From Chitinophagaceae bacterium (lineage in GTDB: Bacteria; Bacteroidota; Bacteroidia; Chitinophagales; Chitinophagaceae): 64,000 nt of DNA. How positions within the stretch are numbered: the first letter of the stretch is position 1; each line of letters opens with the position of its first letter. Below are positions 34,798 through 41,820 of the stretch, one piece after another. The DNA is taken from assembly GCA_016720585.1 (NCBI GenBank), contig JADKKH010000001.1, forward strand, positions 434,001-498,000, read 5' to 3'. The notes under the pieces were generated by a model. It did no database searches, was not told the DNA's origin, and saw only the letters and a list, made by a program, of their open reading frames with translations. Position numbers and translations under genes: made by a program.

Positions 34798-35150
34798 AAG
34801 TCCGCATGCGAAACCATACACTCCTGTAAACTGCTGCATTCGGTTTTCCTGTTTTTTTGCCAATAACCACCGATCTCAACATATACTTTTGCCGGAAGGT
34901 GCCAATTCATTTCAAATAGTTCTTCTACCTCTTTGGTGGTCATTAATTCGTCGATAATAATATCTTTTGTTATGCCGGGCTGCGTTAGTTCTTCTACGGG
35001 CGTATTGGCAAACGAATATTTGTGGTGCGCAGAAAGATTGAGTTTTTCATCTCCCTCAAAAATAAAATCCAGTTTTAGCCCCGGAAATTTTTTTGAAAAC
35101 CCAGACTGGATTTCAAACAAAGGGGCGTTGGAATGTAAGTGCAGGGACAT
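34794..35150 (-). CDS. Unknown protein, short member of an Hsp20-linked family
   Basis: 118 residues, start MSLHLHSNAPLFEIQ. No known domain recognised. It resembles the protein at 35819-36238: both begin M-(x)-L-H/Y, carry a PGLKLDFIFEG or PFLKIEFFKN segment near residue 25, and end with a similar block (VEELFEMNWHLPAKVYVEIGG versus IELEKHFRDQFNLSVQVFRKSG). Its stop overlaps the convergent regulator stop by 3 bp. It follows hsp20 and its terminator, so expression may depend on read-through. Confidence 0.65.
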   Translation of the reverse strand: MSLHLHSNAPLFEIQSGFSKKFPGLKLDFIFEGDEKLNLSAHHKYSFANTPVEELTQPGITKDIIIDELMTTKEVEELFEMNWHLPAKVYVEIGGYWQKNRKTECSSLQECMVSHADF

Positions 35151-35170
35151 TTTGAACTGAATTATAAACC

Positions 35171-35207
35171 TGAAAAATCAGCCTCCCGGTATACCGGGAG
35201 GCTGATT
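35171..35207 (-). terminator. Terminator after the intact hsp20
   Basis: A perfect 32-bp palindrome at 35176-35207 (core CCTCCCGG-TATA-CCGGGAGG) is followed on the minus strand by TTTTTC. It begins 18 bp after the hsp20 stop. Confidence 0.85.
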
Positions 35208-35225
35208 AACCCTCAGGTCATTGCT

Positions 35226-35678
35226 TTAATTCACAGAGATGCTTTTTGTCTTTTTGGGCTCTTTCACTTCTACTTTCGGGATCGAAATTTTCAGTTCGCC
35301 ATTTTTATACTCAGCATCAATTTTGCCAAAATCACAGTTTTCAGGAAGGGTAAAGCTGCGGCTCCAACTGGTGTAATTGTATTCCCGCCTGTTAAACCGT
35401 CCATTCTTTTCTTCTTTTTTTTCGGTTTCATGCTCAGCGCTGATGGTCAGCATGTCATCATAGGCATCCACCTTAAAATCTTTCTTTTCCAGACCAGGGG
35501 CAGCTATACTAAGCCTGAAATCCTTTTCGGTTTCTGATACATTTACAGCGGGTACGTTCATTACTTTTCCATAGTTAAAAAATTCGTCCAACGGTGCATT
35601 GAAGAATTTGTCCATCCAGCCACTTTCAAAAACAGACGGCCAGGAAGTTCTGGGTTTGTCAACTGCTTTGTTTTCCAT
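35226..35678 (-). CDS. Small heat-shock protein Hsp20
   Basis: 150 residues from MENKAVDKP; the longer frame to 35744 is rejected because the promoter elements lie inside it. The alpha-crystallin domain spans residues about 45-145 with VNVSETEKDFRLSIAAPGLEKKDF and the family pattern YKNGELKISIP near 133. The protein is an ATP-independent chaperone that holds unfolding proteins. It has a FixK/FNR-like box 94 bp upstream. Confidence 0.9.
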   Translation of the reverse strand: MENKAVDKPRTSWPSVFESGWMDKFFNAPLDEFFNYGKVMNVPAVNVSETEKDFRLSIAAPGLEKKDFKVDAYDDMLTISAEHETEKKEEKNGRFNRREYNYTSWSRSFTLPENCDFGKIDAEYKNGELKISIPKVEVKEPKKTKSISVN

Positions 35679-35713
35679 ACATCTAATTTTATTATGAATA
35701 ATTAATTCTATCC

Positions 35714-35779
35714 GTAAGATAGTTCCGGTAATAACCCAAAACAATGAGTAAGAGTTGGGATCGGGTTGATTTTCGTCAG
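35714..35779 (-). promoter_or_regulatory. hsp20 promoter: FixK/FNR-like box and -7 element
   Basis: TTGAT-TTTC-GTCAG at 35766-35779; a -7-like element TATCTTAC (minus strand, 35721 to 35714, weak at its 3' end) begins 51.5 bp from the box centre, the spacing seen at ccoI, ccoS and norC. Confidence 0.55.
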
Positions 35780-35818
35780 GAGAAAATAGTTCAATACTGA
35801 ACTTGTCCGGGTTTACGA

Positions 35819-36238
35819 TCAGAGATCAGTCTGCCTGTTACTTTCCAAATCATTCATACCAGGGTTCCTATTTTCCCCGGTGGATAATTCCCTGCCATGA
35901 TTATTCTGTTGTTGCAGGGTCCAGTTATCTGTCATAGTTGTTTCGAGCCAAAGATTTCCGGATTTTCTAAATACCTGGACAGAGAGGTTGAACTGGTCTC
36001 TAAAATGTTTTTCCAGTTCAATAACTTTCATTTCTTTGTCAATTTCTATTTCACCATCCTTCATAGCTAATTGCCCTTCGCCAATTTTCCGGTTGTGTGG
36101 AATGATCTGGTTGGAAGAAAAGTCAGAACGTAATAAAGATTTGTTTTTGAAAAATTCAATTTTCAAAAAAGGAAACATCTTATTGAATTCATTTTGAATG
36201 TCTCCGATAAGACGATTCGCTTCTATGTACAAATGCAT
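35819..36238 (-). CDS. Unknown protein, Hsp20-linked family
   Basis: 139 residues from MHLYIEANRLIGD; upstream in-frame ATG codons at 36259 and 36286 overlap the end of the damaged hsp20 and are less likely. No recognised domain. Conserved-looking blocks are FNKMFPFLKIEFFKN (near 16-30), a middle GEIEID stretch, and LSVQVFRKSGNLWLETTMTD (near 83-102), followed by a polar tail. Related to the 118-residue protein at 34794-35150. It lies just downstream of the second hsp20, probably in the same transcript. Confidence 0.65.
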   Translation of the reverse strand: MHLYIEANRLIGDIQNEFNKMFPFLKIEFFKNKSLLRSDFSSNQIIPHNRKIGEGQLAMKDGEIEIDKEMKVIELEKHFRDQFNLSVQVFRKSGNLWLETTMTDNWTLQQQNNHGRELSTGENRNPGMNDLESNRQTDL

Positions 36239-36248
36239 GATAATCTGG

Positions 36249-36678
36249 TTAGTAAACATAAATTGTAATATTTTCCGGGCACTCACAAGTATTGCTTCGG
36301 GGAATATGAATCAGTAATTCACCGTTTTGATAAGTGGCATCAGCAAGCATGGCCTCAGCATCCGCAGGTAATGTAAAAGCTCTTGTCCAGTCGGTATAAT
36401 CATATTCAAACCGGTCACGCACCCAGCTTCGGGACACATTTTTTTTTTTTGGCGGAGATAGTGATAACAGATTGATCTGCTACGATGGTGAAATTTTCCC
36501 TTTCTAAACCCGGGGCGGCAATTACAATCAGGTATTCTGAAATCGTTTCAAAAATATTTACCGCCGGAATATTTGAAGCGGCACAGAGGATTGATTTTCT
36601 ATCCCCTTTCTCCTTGAATTGGAGCGCTTTCGTTTTCCGTGCAGAAATATATTTTGCACCTGCGGTTCCGGTATACAT
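36249..36678 (-). pseudogene. Hsp20 gene broken by a 12-A homopolymer frameshift
   Basis: Residues from MYTGTAGAKYISA through VITISAKKKK (36678 to about 36440) and then, in another frame, VSRSWVRDRFEYDYTDW to the end together make a full alpha-crystallin domain (PAVNIFETISEYL, PGLERENF, YQNGELLIHIP). The break is at a run of 12 T on the plus strand (36439-36450); 11 would restore one frame of about 142 residues. The cause could be a sequencing slip, a true null allele, or polymerase slippage that allows some full product. The promoter and downstream gene are intact. Confidence 0.8.
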
Positions 36679-36701
36679 ATTTTGTGGATATGATTATTTA
36701 A

Positions 36702-36767
36702 CGAATTTAAGCTTGTAGTTTACCCATTATAATGATAAACTGCAGGAATGTTGATGATTTCTGTCAG
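36702..36767 (-). promoter_or_regulatory. Second hsp20 promoter: FixK/FNR-like box and -7 element
   Basis: ATGAT-TTCT-GTCAG at 36754-36767; the -7-like TAAATTCG (minus strand, 36709 to 36702) begins 51.5 bp from its centre. A degenerate box with a perfect ATGAT half lies at 36732-36745, at 29.5 bp. The site is also upstream of the divergent hemerythrin gene, but no matching -7 element was found on that side. Confidence 0.6.
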
Positions 36768-36847
36768 TACTAAAAAGCTGAGAGAAATCATTTTAGTAGC
36801 TGTTTACCGTCATATAAGTATTTAGGGGTGCAGGATATTTTTGGTGA

Positions 36848-37339
36848 ATGAGTGAAATAAACCCCATAAAAAGAAGTGCTCAATTGCAGCCGTTGAGCCG
36901 GGAACATCATGATGGTTTATTGTATGTCTGGAAAATCAGGGAGGGGTTGGATAATAATACCAGCATTGAAAGGTTGAAGGATTATACATCCTGGTATTGG
37001 AAACATCACATTAAACCTCATTTCTTTCAGGAAGAGAAATTGCTGGTGCCTTTTATGCCGGTATCCAATCCCCTGATCATCCGGTTAAAAAAAGACCACG
37101 ATTATATCCGGGAACTTATTCTTGTAATCGATAAGGAGGCAGACAGGCATGATTTTATCAGGTTGGCCAATCTTATCGAAACACATATCCGTTTTGAAGA
37201 AAGGGAACTATTTCAGTATTTGGAAGCACATCTTACGGAGAATCAGTTGACAGAAATTTATGAAAAACTAGAAAAGCACCCGCTGCCCATGAAAGAGGAA
37301 TGGAAAGACCATTTCTGGGTGAAGAAAGATGTTAAGTAA
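36848..37339 (+). CDS. Hemerythrin-domain protein
   Basis: 163 residues with a four-helix hemerythrin-like pattern of His and Glu ligands: SREHHDGLLY (near 17-26), WKHHIKPHFFQEEKLL (near 50-65), KKDHDYIREL (near 83) and ETHIRFEERELF (near 110-121). Such proteins bind a di-iron centre and may sense or store O2 or respond to NO. It is a single-domain protein next to the low-oxygen stress genes and divergent from the damaged hsp20. Confidence 0.85.
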   Translation: MSEINPIKRSAQLQPLSREHHDGLLYVWKIREGLDNNTSIERLKDYTSWYWKHHIKPHFFQEEKLLVPFMPVSNPLIIRLKKDHDYIRELILVIDKEADRHDFIRLANLIETHIRFEERELFQYLEAHLTENQLTEIYEKLEKHPLPMKEEWKDHFWVKKDVK

Positions 37340-37726
37340 TCAGTTTTCCTGAAAATCCTCCAGATCCCTTCTTTCTTTTTTTGTAGGACGGCCTATCTTG
37401 CTTTGTCTTTTGCCTGTATGGAAACTGGCAGCCTGGTATTGTAACCGTTGTATTTCTTCCTTTGGCGTAATATCCATGTAATTTTTTATGGCTTCAGCTG
37501 CGGCCACTCTTTTTTCCAGGAGTCCGGTAACTTTTATTTTCCATCGTCTGTCAGCTGTCTTTATTTCATAGGCATCATTCAGGTTTACATTCCGGGAAGG
37601 CTTGGCCTGTAATCCATCAAATTTTACTTTGCCGGATTCGCAAGCGGCAGCAGCCAGGCTCCTGGTTTTAAAAATCCGGATGGCCCAGAGATATTTGTCA
37701 AGGCGAAGTTTTTCTTTAACAGGCAT
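37340..37726 (-). CDS. S4-domain RNA-binding protein, Hsp15-like
   Basis: 128 residues. The S4 fold is at the N-terminus (LRLDKYLWAIRIFKTRSLAAAACESGKV is its typical opening helix-turn region, residues about 6-35), with a basic C-terminal tail (KRQSKIGRPTKKERRD). Hsp15 family members bind 50S subunits carrying stalled nascent chains. Its stop abuts that of the convergent hemerythrin gene. Confidence 0.85.
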   Translation of the reverse strand: MPVKEKLRLDKYLWAIRIFKTRSLAAAACESGKVKFDGLQAKPSRNVNLNDAYEIKTADRRWKIKVTGLLEKRVAAAEAIKNYMDITPKEEIQRLQYQAASFHTGKRQSKIGRPTKKERRDLEDFQEN

Positions 37727-37734
37727 CTGACAAA

Positions 37735-37766
37735 AATAAAAAATCCCAACCAGAAGATCGGGATTT
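37735..37766 (-). terminator. Terminator after the M20 peptidase gene
   Basis: On minus, AAATCCC pairs with GGGATTT around a 12-base loop, followed by TTTTTATTTTTG. It lies 21 bp after the peptidase stop. Confidence 0.7.
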
Positions 37767-37786
37767 GAAATCAGTATGCAAAAAGG

Positions 37787-39157
37787 TTAATTCGTTTCTG
37801 CGAAATACTTGTGGAAGTAAGGAATCGTTTCAATGCCCTTGTAATAATTTTCAATATTATACTTCTCGTTCGGACTGTGCAGGTTGTCATTATCCAGTCC
37901 AAAGCCCATGAAAATAATTTTGATCCCTAATTCTTTTTCGAGGATTGTACAGATAGGAATACTGCCACCACCCCGGACCGGTATGGGAATTTTGCCAAAA
38001 GTTGTTTCCACGGCTTTCGAAGCAGCTTTGTATCCTTTACTGTCAATGGGCGTCATATACGGTTCGCCGCCATGATGTAATTCAGCTTTCACTTCTATCG
38101 ATTTAGGTGCAATGGATTTGAAGTATGCCAGTAATTTTTCGGTTATTTTGTCGGTAGTCTGATGAGGCACTAACCGGGCTGAAATTTTTGCAAAGGCTTT
38201 TGAAGGCAACACGGTCTTGGCACCTTCACCGGTATAGCCACCCCAGATACCATTAACTTCTATGGTTGGACGGATTCCGGTTCTTTCATAGGTACTATAG
38301 CCTTTTTCACCCCAGAGTTCTTTTACACCCAGGTCATCCATGTATTCTTTTTCATCATAAGGGGCCTTGTTAATCAAAGCTCTTTCTTCCGGACTTGCCA
38401 CAACCACATCATCATAAAAACCAGGGATGGTAATATGATTGTTTTCATCATGACAGGAAGCAATCATTTGTGCCAGTATGGTAATAGGATTAGCTACAGC
38501 ACCACCATAGGTGCCACTGTGCAGATCCCGGTTGGGGCCGGTTACCTCAACCTGTATATAGGAAAGCCCTCTGACACCCGTATCCAGGGAAGGATTTTCC
38601 ATACTCAGCATAGAACTGTCACTGATAAGTATGACATCTGCTTTCAGTAAATCTTTGTTTTCTGCAACAAATTTTCCCAGGTTCGGGGAGCCAACTTCCT
38701 CTTCACCTTCAATCAGGAATTTGATATTGGTGGTCATGGTGTTGGTTTTGGTAAGAATTTCCAATGCTTTTATATGCATATAGAACTGTCCTTTATCATC
38801 CGCGCTGCCGCGGGCAAATACTTTCCCATCAACAATGGTTGGTTCAAAAGGTGGATTAATCCAGAGTTCCAATGGTTCGGGCGGCTGCACGTCATAGTGA
38901 CCATATACCAGTACCGTTGGTTTGGCGGGATCAATTATTTTTTCACCATATACAGCAGGGTGGCCATCCGTAGCCATTACTTCGGCTCTATCGCAGCCGG
39001 CTTCCAGCATCCTTTTCTTTACAGCTTCGGCGCATTTAAGCATATCGGATTTATGTTCACTCTTTGCACTGACCGACGGAATACGGAGCAGGTCCAGCAT
39101 TTCATTTAAAAAACGAACTTTATTTTTGTCCTGGTATTCTTTCCAAGCATGTACCAT
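37787..39157 (-). CDS. M20-family dipeptidase
   Basis: 456 residues, a zinc-dependent cytoplasmic peptidase of the M20 (CNDP/PepV-like) family. Visible metal and catalytic motifs: YGHYDVQPPEP near 86, RGSADDKGQF near 117, EGEEEVGSPN near 153, and a late GFGLDNDNLHSPNE carrying the last His ligand. Full family length. Substrates are probably small peptides; exact specificity is unknown. Confidence 0.9.
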   Translation of the reverse strand: MVHAWKEYQDKNKVRFLNEMLDLLRIPSVSAKSEHKSDMLKCAEAVKKRMLEAGCDRAEVMATDGHPAVYGEKIIDPAKPTVLVYGHYDVQPPEPLELWINPPFEPTIVDGKVFARGSADDKGQFYMHIKALEILTKTNTMTTNIKFLIEGEEEVGSPNLGKFVAENKDLLKADVILISDSSMLSMENPSLDTGVRGLSYIQVEVTGPNRDLHSGTYGGAVANPITILAQMIASCHDENNHITIPGFYDDVVVASPEERALINKAPYDEKEYMDDLGVKELWGEKGYSTYERTGIRPTIEVNGIWGGYTGEGAKTVLPSKAFAKISARLVPHQTTDKITEKLLAYFKSIAPKSIEVKAELHHGGEPYMTPIDSKGYKAASKAVETTFGKIPIPVRGGGSIPICTILEKELGIKIIFMGFGLDNDNLHSPNEKYNIENYYKGIETIPYFHKYFAETN

Positions 39158-39198
39158 ATTGTATTCTTTTTTGGACGGCGAAGATAAGAAGGATAAGA

Positions 39199-40368
39199 TT
39201 ATTCGGAAGCACCATGTTTAGGGTCAATAGTAACAGCTTTAGCCACCAGTTTACTGCCAAACCGGTCTTTAATATCATCTACCGCCTTATAAAGATTTAG
39301 TTTCTGAGCATTATTTTCAAACAAACTCATCTGCATCGTAAAAGGGATTAACTGGCTGAAACGTACTCCCAACAGCCTAACGGGCCTTCCTTTCTGGCAG
39401 GATTTGTTGAAGAGGTCTTTTACTTTTGCGATAAGCACATCATCCAGGGCCGTATAATCCACGGTCTCCTGTTTTGAAGTGGTTTCAAAATCTGAATAAC
39501 GGATTTTAACCGTGACACAGCCGGTAAGTTTTTCATCATCCCGCAGGGAACCCGCTGTTTTCTCTGTCAGCCGCACTAACTCTTTATGTAAAAAATCAAT
39601 ATCCGTATAGTCGGCATCAAAAGTATTCTCATGGCTCATACTTTTTTGTTCCCAGTCAGTGGTAATATCAGTACTGCCGATACCGTGGGCTTTGTGCCAG
39701 AGTGCTTCGCCCCATTTACCGGCAATTTTTTCTAAATGTTCTTTGGGTGTTTTGGCAATGTCTTCGATGGTGTAAATGCCGAAACTTTTCAGGTGTTGTT
39801 CGGTTTGTTTGCCCACACCATTTATTTTTTCAATACCCAGCGGCCAGAGAAAGGCGGTTTCTTTTCCATGAGGAATTTCTAAAAAGCCATTGGGTTTTGC
39901 TTCATTGGTTGCCATCTTGGCAATGAATCTTGCGGAAGCTAAACCACATGAAATGGGCAATCCCGTTTCGCTTGTGATAAGGCTGCGCAGATCTTTTGCA
40001 TATTGACTTACCCCAAAAAATTTATCCATTCCGGAAAGGTCAATATAAAACTCATCGATACTGGCTTTTTCAAACAGGGGAACTTTGGATGCAATGATTT
40101 CGGTCACCCACCGCGAGTATTTACTATAATCGCTGCGACTGCTGTTGGTTACAATGGCCTGTGGACAAAGCTGCAGCGCTTTTTTCATGGGCATGGCAGA
40201 ATGGATACCAAATTTTCTGGCTTCATAGCTGCAGGCGGCAACCACACCTCTTTCGTATCCGCCTACCAGTACCGGTTTCCCTTTCAGGTCAGGGTTGTTG
40301 ATAATTTCTACGGATACAAAAAATGAATCGAGATCAAAATGGGCTATATGTTTTTTTGATGCTTCCAC
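39199..40368 (-). CDS. dinB: DNA polymerase IV, Y-family
   Basis: 389 residues with the catalytic carboxylates in HFDLDSFFVSVE (residues 10-21) and SIDEFYIDLSGM (about 103-114), the helix-hairpin-helix thumb (INGVGKQTEQHLKSFGI near 180) and a little-finger domain. It performs error-prone translesion synthesis. The C-terminal end lacks an obvious clamp-binding motif. Confidence 0.93.
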   Translation of the reverse strand: MEASKKHIAHFDLDSFFVSVEIINNPDLKGKPVLVGGYERGVVAACSYEARKFGIHSAMPMKKALQLCPQAIVTNSSRSDYSKYSRWVTEIIASKVPLFEKASIDEFYIDLSGMDKFFGVSQYAKDLRSLITSETGLPISCGLASARFIAKMATNEAKPNGFLEIPHGKETAFLWPLGIEKINGVGKQTEQHLKSFGIYTIEDIAKTPKEHLEKIAGKWGEALWHKAHGIGSTDITTDWEQKSMSHENTFDADYTDIDFLHKELVRLTEKTAGSLRDDEKLTGCVTVKIRYSDFETTSKQETVDYTALDDVLIAKVKDLFNKSCQKGRPVRLLGVRFSQLIPFTMQMSLFENNAQKLNLYKAVDDIKDRFGSKLVAKAVTIDPKHGASE

Positions 40369-40508
40369 TGTTCAAAGGTAAAAGATGTCCATGTTCAACA
40401 GACCACGGTCCACTGAAGTTTACTAAAGTAAAATATGTTCTACATGTTTACAAAACCAGGCGTTGTAAAAAAAATTTAGAGCTTTTAGATGCTGCTGTGG
40501 ACTGTCGA

Positions 40509-41024
40509 CTATAAATAAATTTCCAAAAGGCCATCGGGCAATTCAACCAACACTTCTTTTTTCTTATGATTCACCTGCTGCAGGGTTTCTTCATGCAGTG
40601 GAATCAATACCTCTTTCCCTTTTATTTCCAGCCGGCAAAGCAGTTGGTTAGGCTGTTCGATCAGTTCCAGAATTTCACCCAGCGATTCATTATTGCTGAT
40701 GATGATATATCCCAATAAACTGGCTGGAGCAGTTTTGGCTGCAAATTTTTTAAAATCTTTTTCCAATGCCCAGACCTGTTTTGCAGTAAGTTTGATAGCG
40801 GCCTCTCTTGAATTGATATTTTCCAGTTTTAGGTAGATTTCTGTTTCACTTTTTATTTTTGTTGATTCAATAAACCAGGGAAGGAATGAATTTTTCTTTT
40901 CTTCAATAAAAACAGCCTGCAATCCTTTCAAAGAAGTTTTCTTTCCTAACTCGTGTTTAAGAAGCAGTTCGCCTTTGAGGCCGTGAACCGCAACGAACTT
41001 TCCTATTTTAAAATATTCTGCCAT
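40509..41024 (-). CDS. rimM: 16S rRNA processing protein RimM
   Basis: 171 residues: an N-terminal RimM domain (FKIGKFVAVHGLKGELLLKHE) and a C-terminal PRC-barrel (ASLLGYIIISNNESLGEILEL... ending VLVELPDGLLEIYL). It assists late 30S assembly and follows rpsP, as in many genomes, but an inverted repeat and a terminator intervene. Confidence 0.92.
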   Translation of the reverse strand: MAEYFKIGKFVAVHGLKGELLLKHELGKKTSLKGLQAVFIEEKKNSFLPWFIESTKIKSETEIYLKLENINSREAAIKLTAKQVWALEKDFKKFAAKTAPASLLGYIIISNNESLGEILELIEQPNQLLCRLEIKGKEVLIPLHEETLQQVNHKKKEVLVELPDGLLEIYL

Positions 41025-41030
41025 TTTTTG

Positions 41031-41137
41031 CCACGAATGGACACGAATTTACACGAATAAAGGCAGGCACTTCGCAATTGCTCAATAGAACCCGCCGGCC
41101 GGCAGGCAGGTTCGTGTTAATTCGTGTTTTTTCGTGG
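41031..41137. repeat. Large imperfect inverted repeat between rpsP and rimM
   Basis: The left arm (41031-41057) is built from three CACGAAT-type units and the right arm (41111-41137) from their reverse complements; the arms match at about 22 of 27 positions. The centre is GC-rich with CCGCCGGCCGG. This composition differs sharply from surrounding DNA and resembles dispersed intergenic repeats. A shorter, related TCTGTGTAATCTGTGGCTAA sequence lies near 50911-50931. Confidence 0.7.
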
Positions 41138-41142
41138 CTAAA

Positions 41143-41177
41143 CAAAAAAATCCCGTCCGCCAGCTGGCGGACGGGAT
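41143..41177 (-). terminator. Terminator after rpsP
   Basis: A perfect 28-bp palindrome at 41150-41177 (core GTCCGCC-AGCT-GGCGGAC) followed on the minus strand by TTTTTTTG. It separates rpsP from rimM. Confidence 0.88.
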
Positions 41178-41224
41178 TCATGAACTTTCAGGTTGCGGAC
41201 TGGTCCCAACTGGGTCGGGTTAAA

Positions 41225-41671
41225 TTATCCTTCACTGCCACCTTCACCTTCGGTCCTTCTTTCAGGTCGGCGACCCGGCATCGGACGTCTGGCTCTTTTG
41301 TTACGGTAGGCATCTTCCTGGCGTTTTTTGATTTGCGCTTCATGTTCTGCACTCCACTTGGTGAACTTCTCCATCGCAGCGGCATCATCAAACAAACCCA
41401 GACCTACACCACGGAGCAGATGTTTCAGGTATAATACACCTTTAAAGCTAAGAATTCGGCGAACCGTATCTGTGGGTGTAGCACCTTTGTTCAGCCACTC
41501 CAACGCCTTCTGACGGTCGAGCTGAACTGTAGCCGGAACGGTCAAGGGATTGTAAGTACCTAATTTCTGGATGAATTTGCCATCGCGGGGTGCCCGGGAG
41601 TCGGCAATAACAATGAAGTAAAAGGGTCTTTTCTTGGACCCGTGTCTTTGAAGACGGATTTTGGCTGACAT
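41225..41671 (-). CDS. rpsP: 30S ribosomal protein S16
   Basis: 148 residues. Residues 1-80 are a standard S16 (RLQRHGSKKRPFYFIVIADSRAPRDGKFI). The remaining tail is basic and repetitive (PMPGRRPERRTEG), much longer than the roughly 82-residue E. coli protein and typical of Bacteroidota S16. Confidence 0.95.
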   Translation of the reverse strand: MSAKIRLQRHGSKKRPFYFIVIADSRAPRDGKFIQKLGTYNPLTVPATVQLDRQKALEWLNKGATPTDTVRRILSFKGVLYLKHLLRGVGLGLFDDAAAMEKFTKWSAEHEAQIKKRQEDAYRNKRARRPMPGRRPERRTEGEGGSEG

Positions 41672-41772
41672 AAATAGAAATTTAACAGCGTTAAACGATA
41701 ATTGTTATCCCGGCTATCCGGTAGAAACCGGACAGCAAATATAGTACTGAAAGGGGAGAATGCAAAACTGAG

Positions 41773-41815
41773 TCAGGAGTCGTTAGTCTTGAGTCTGGAC
41801 TCCCGACTCCGAACT
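41773..41815. repeat. Short GAGTC-type repeat between rpsP and ffh
   Basis: Several copies of a GAGTC/GACTC pentamer in both orientations occur in about 40 bp (GGAGTCG ... CGACTCC can pair). It may be a degenerate dispersed repeat or act as a weak terminator of ffh. Confidence 0.45.
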
Positions 41816-41820
41816 AATGA

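Noticed and set aside
36754..36840. Box-driven promoter for the hemerythrin gene
   Set aside because: The box is present, but no TAnnTTTG-like element occurs at 29.5 or 51.5 bp on that side.
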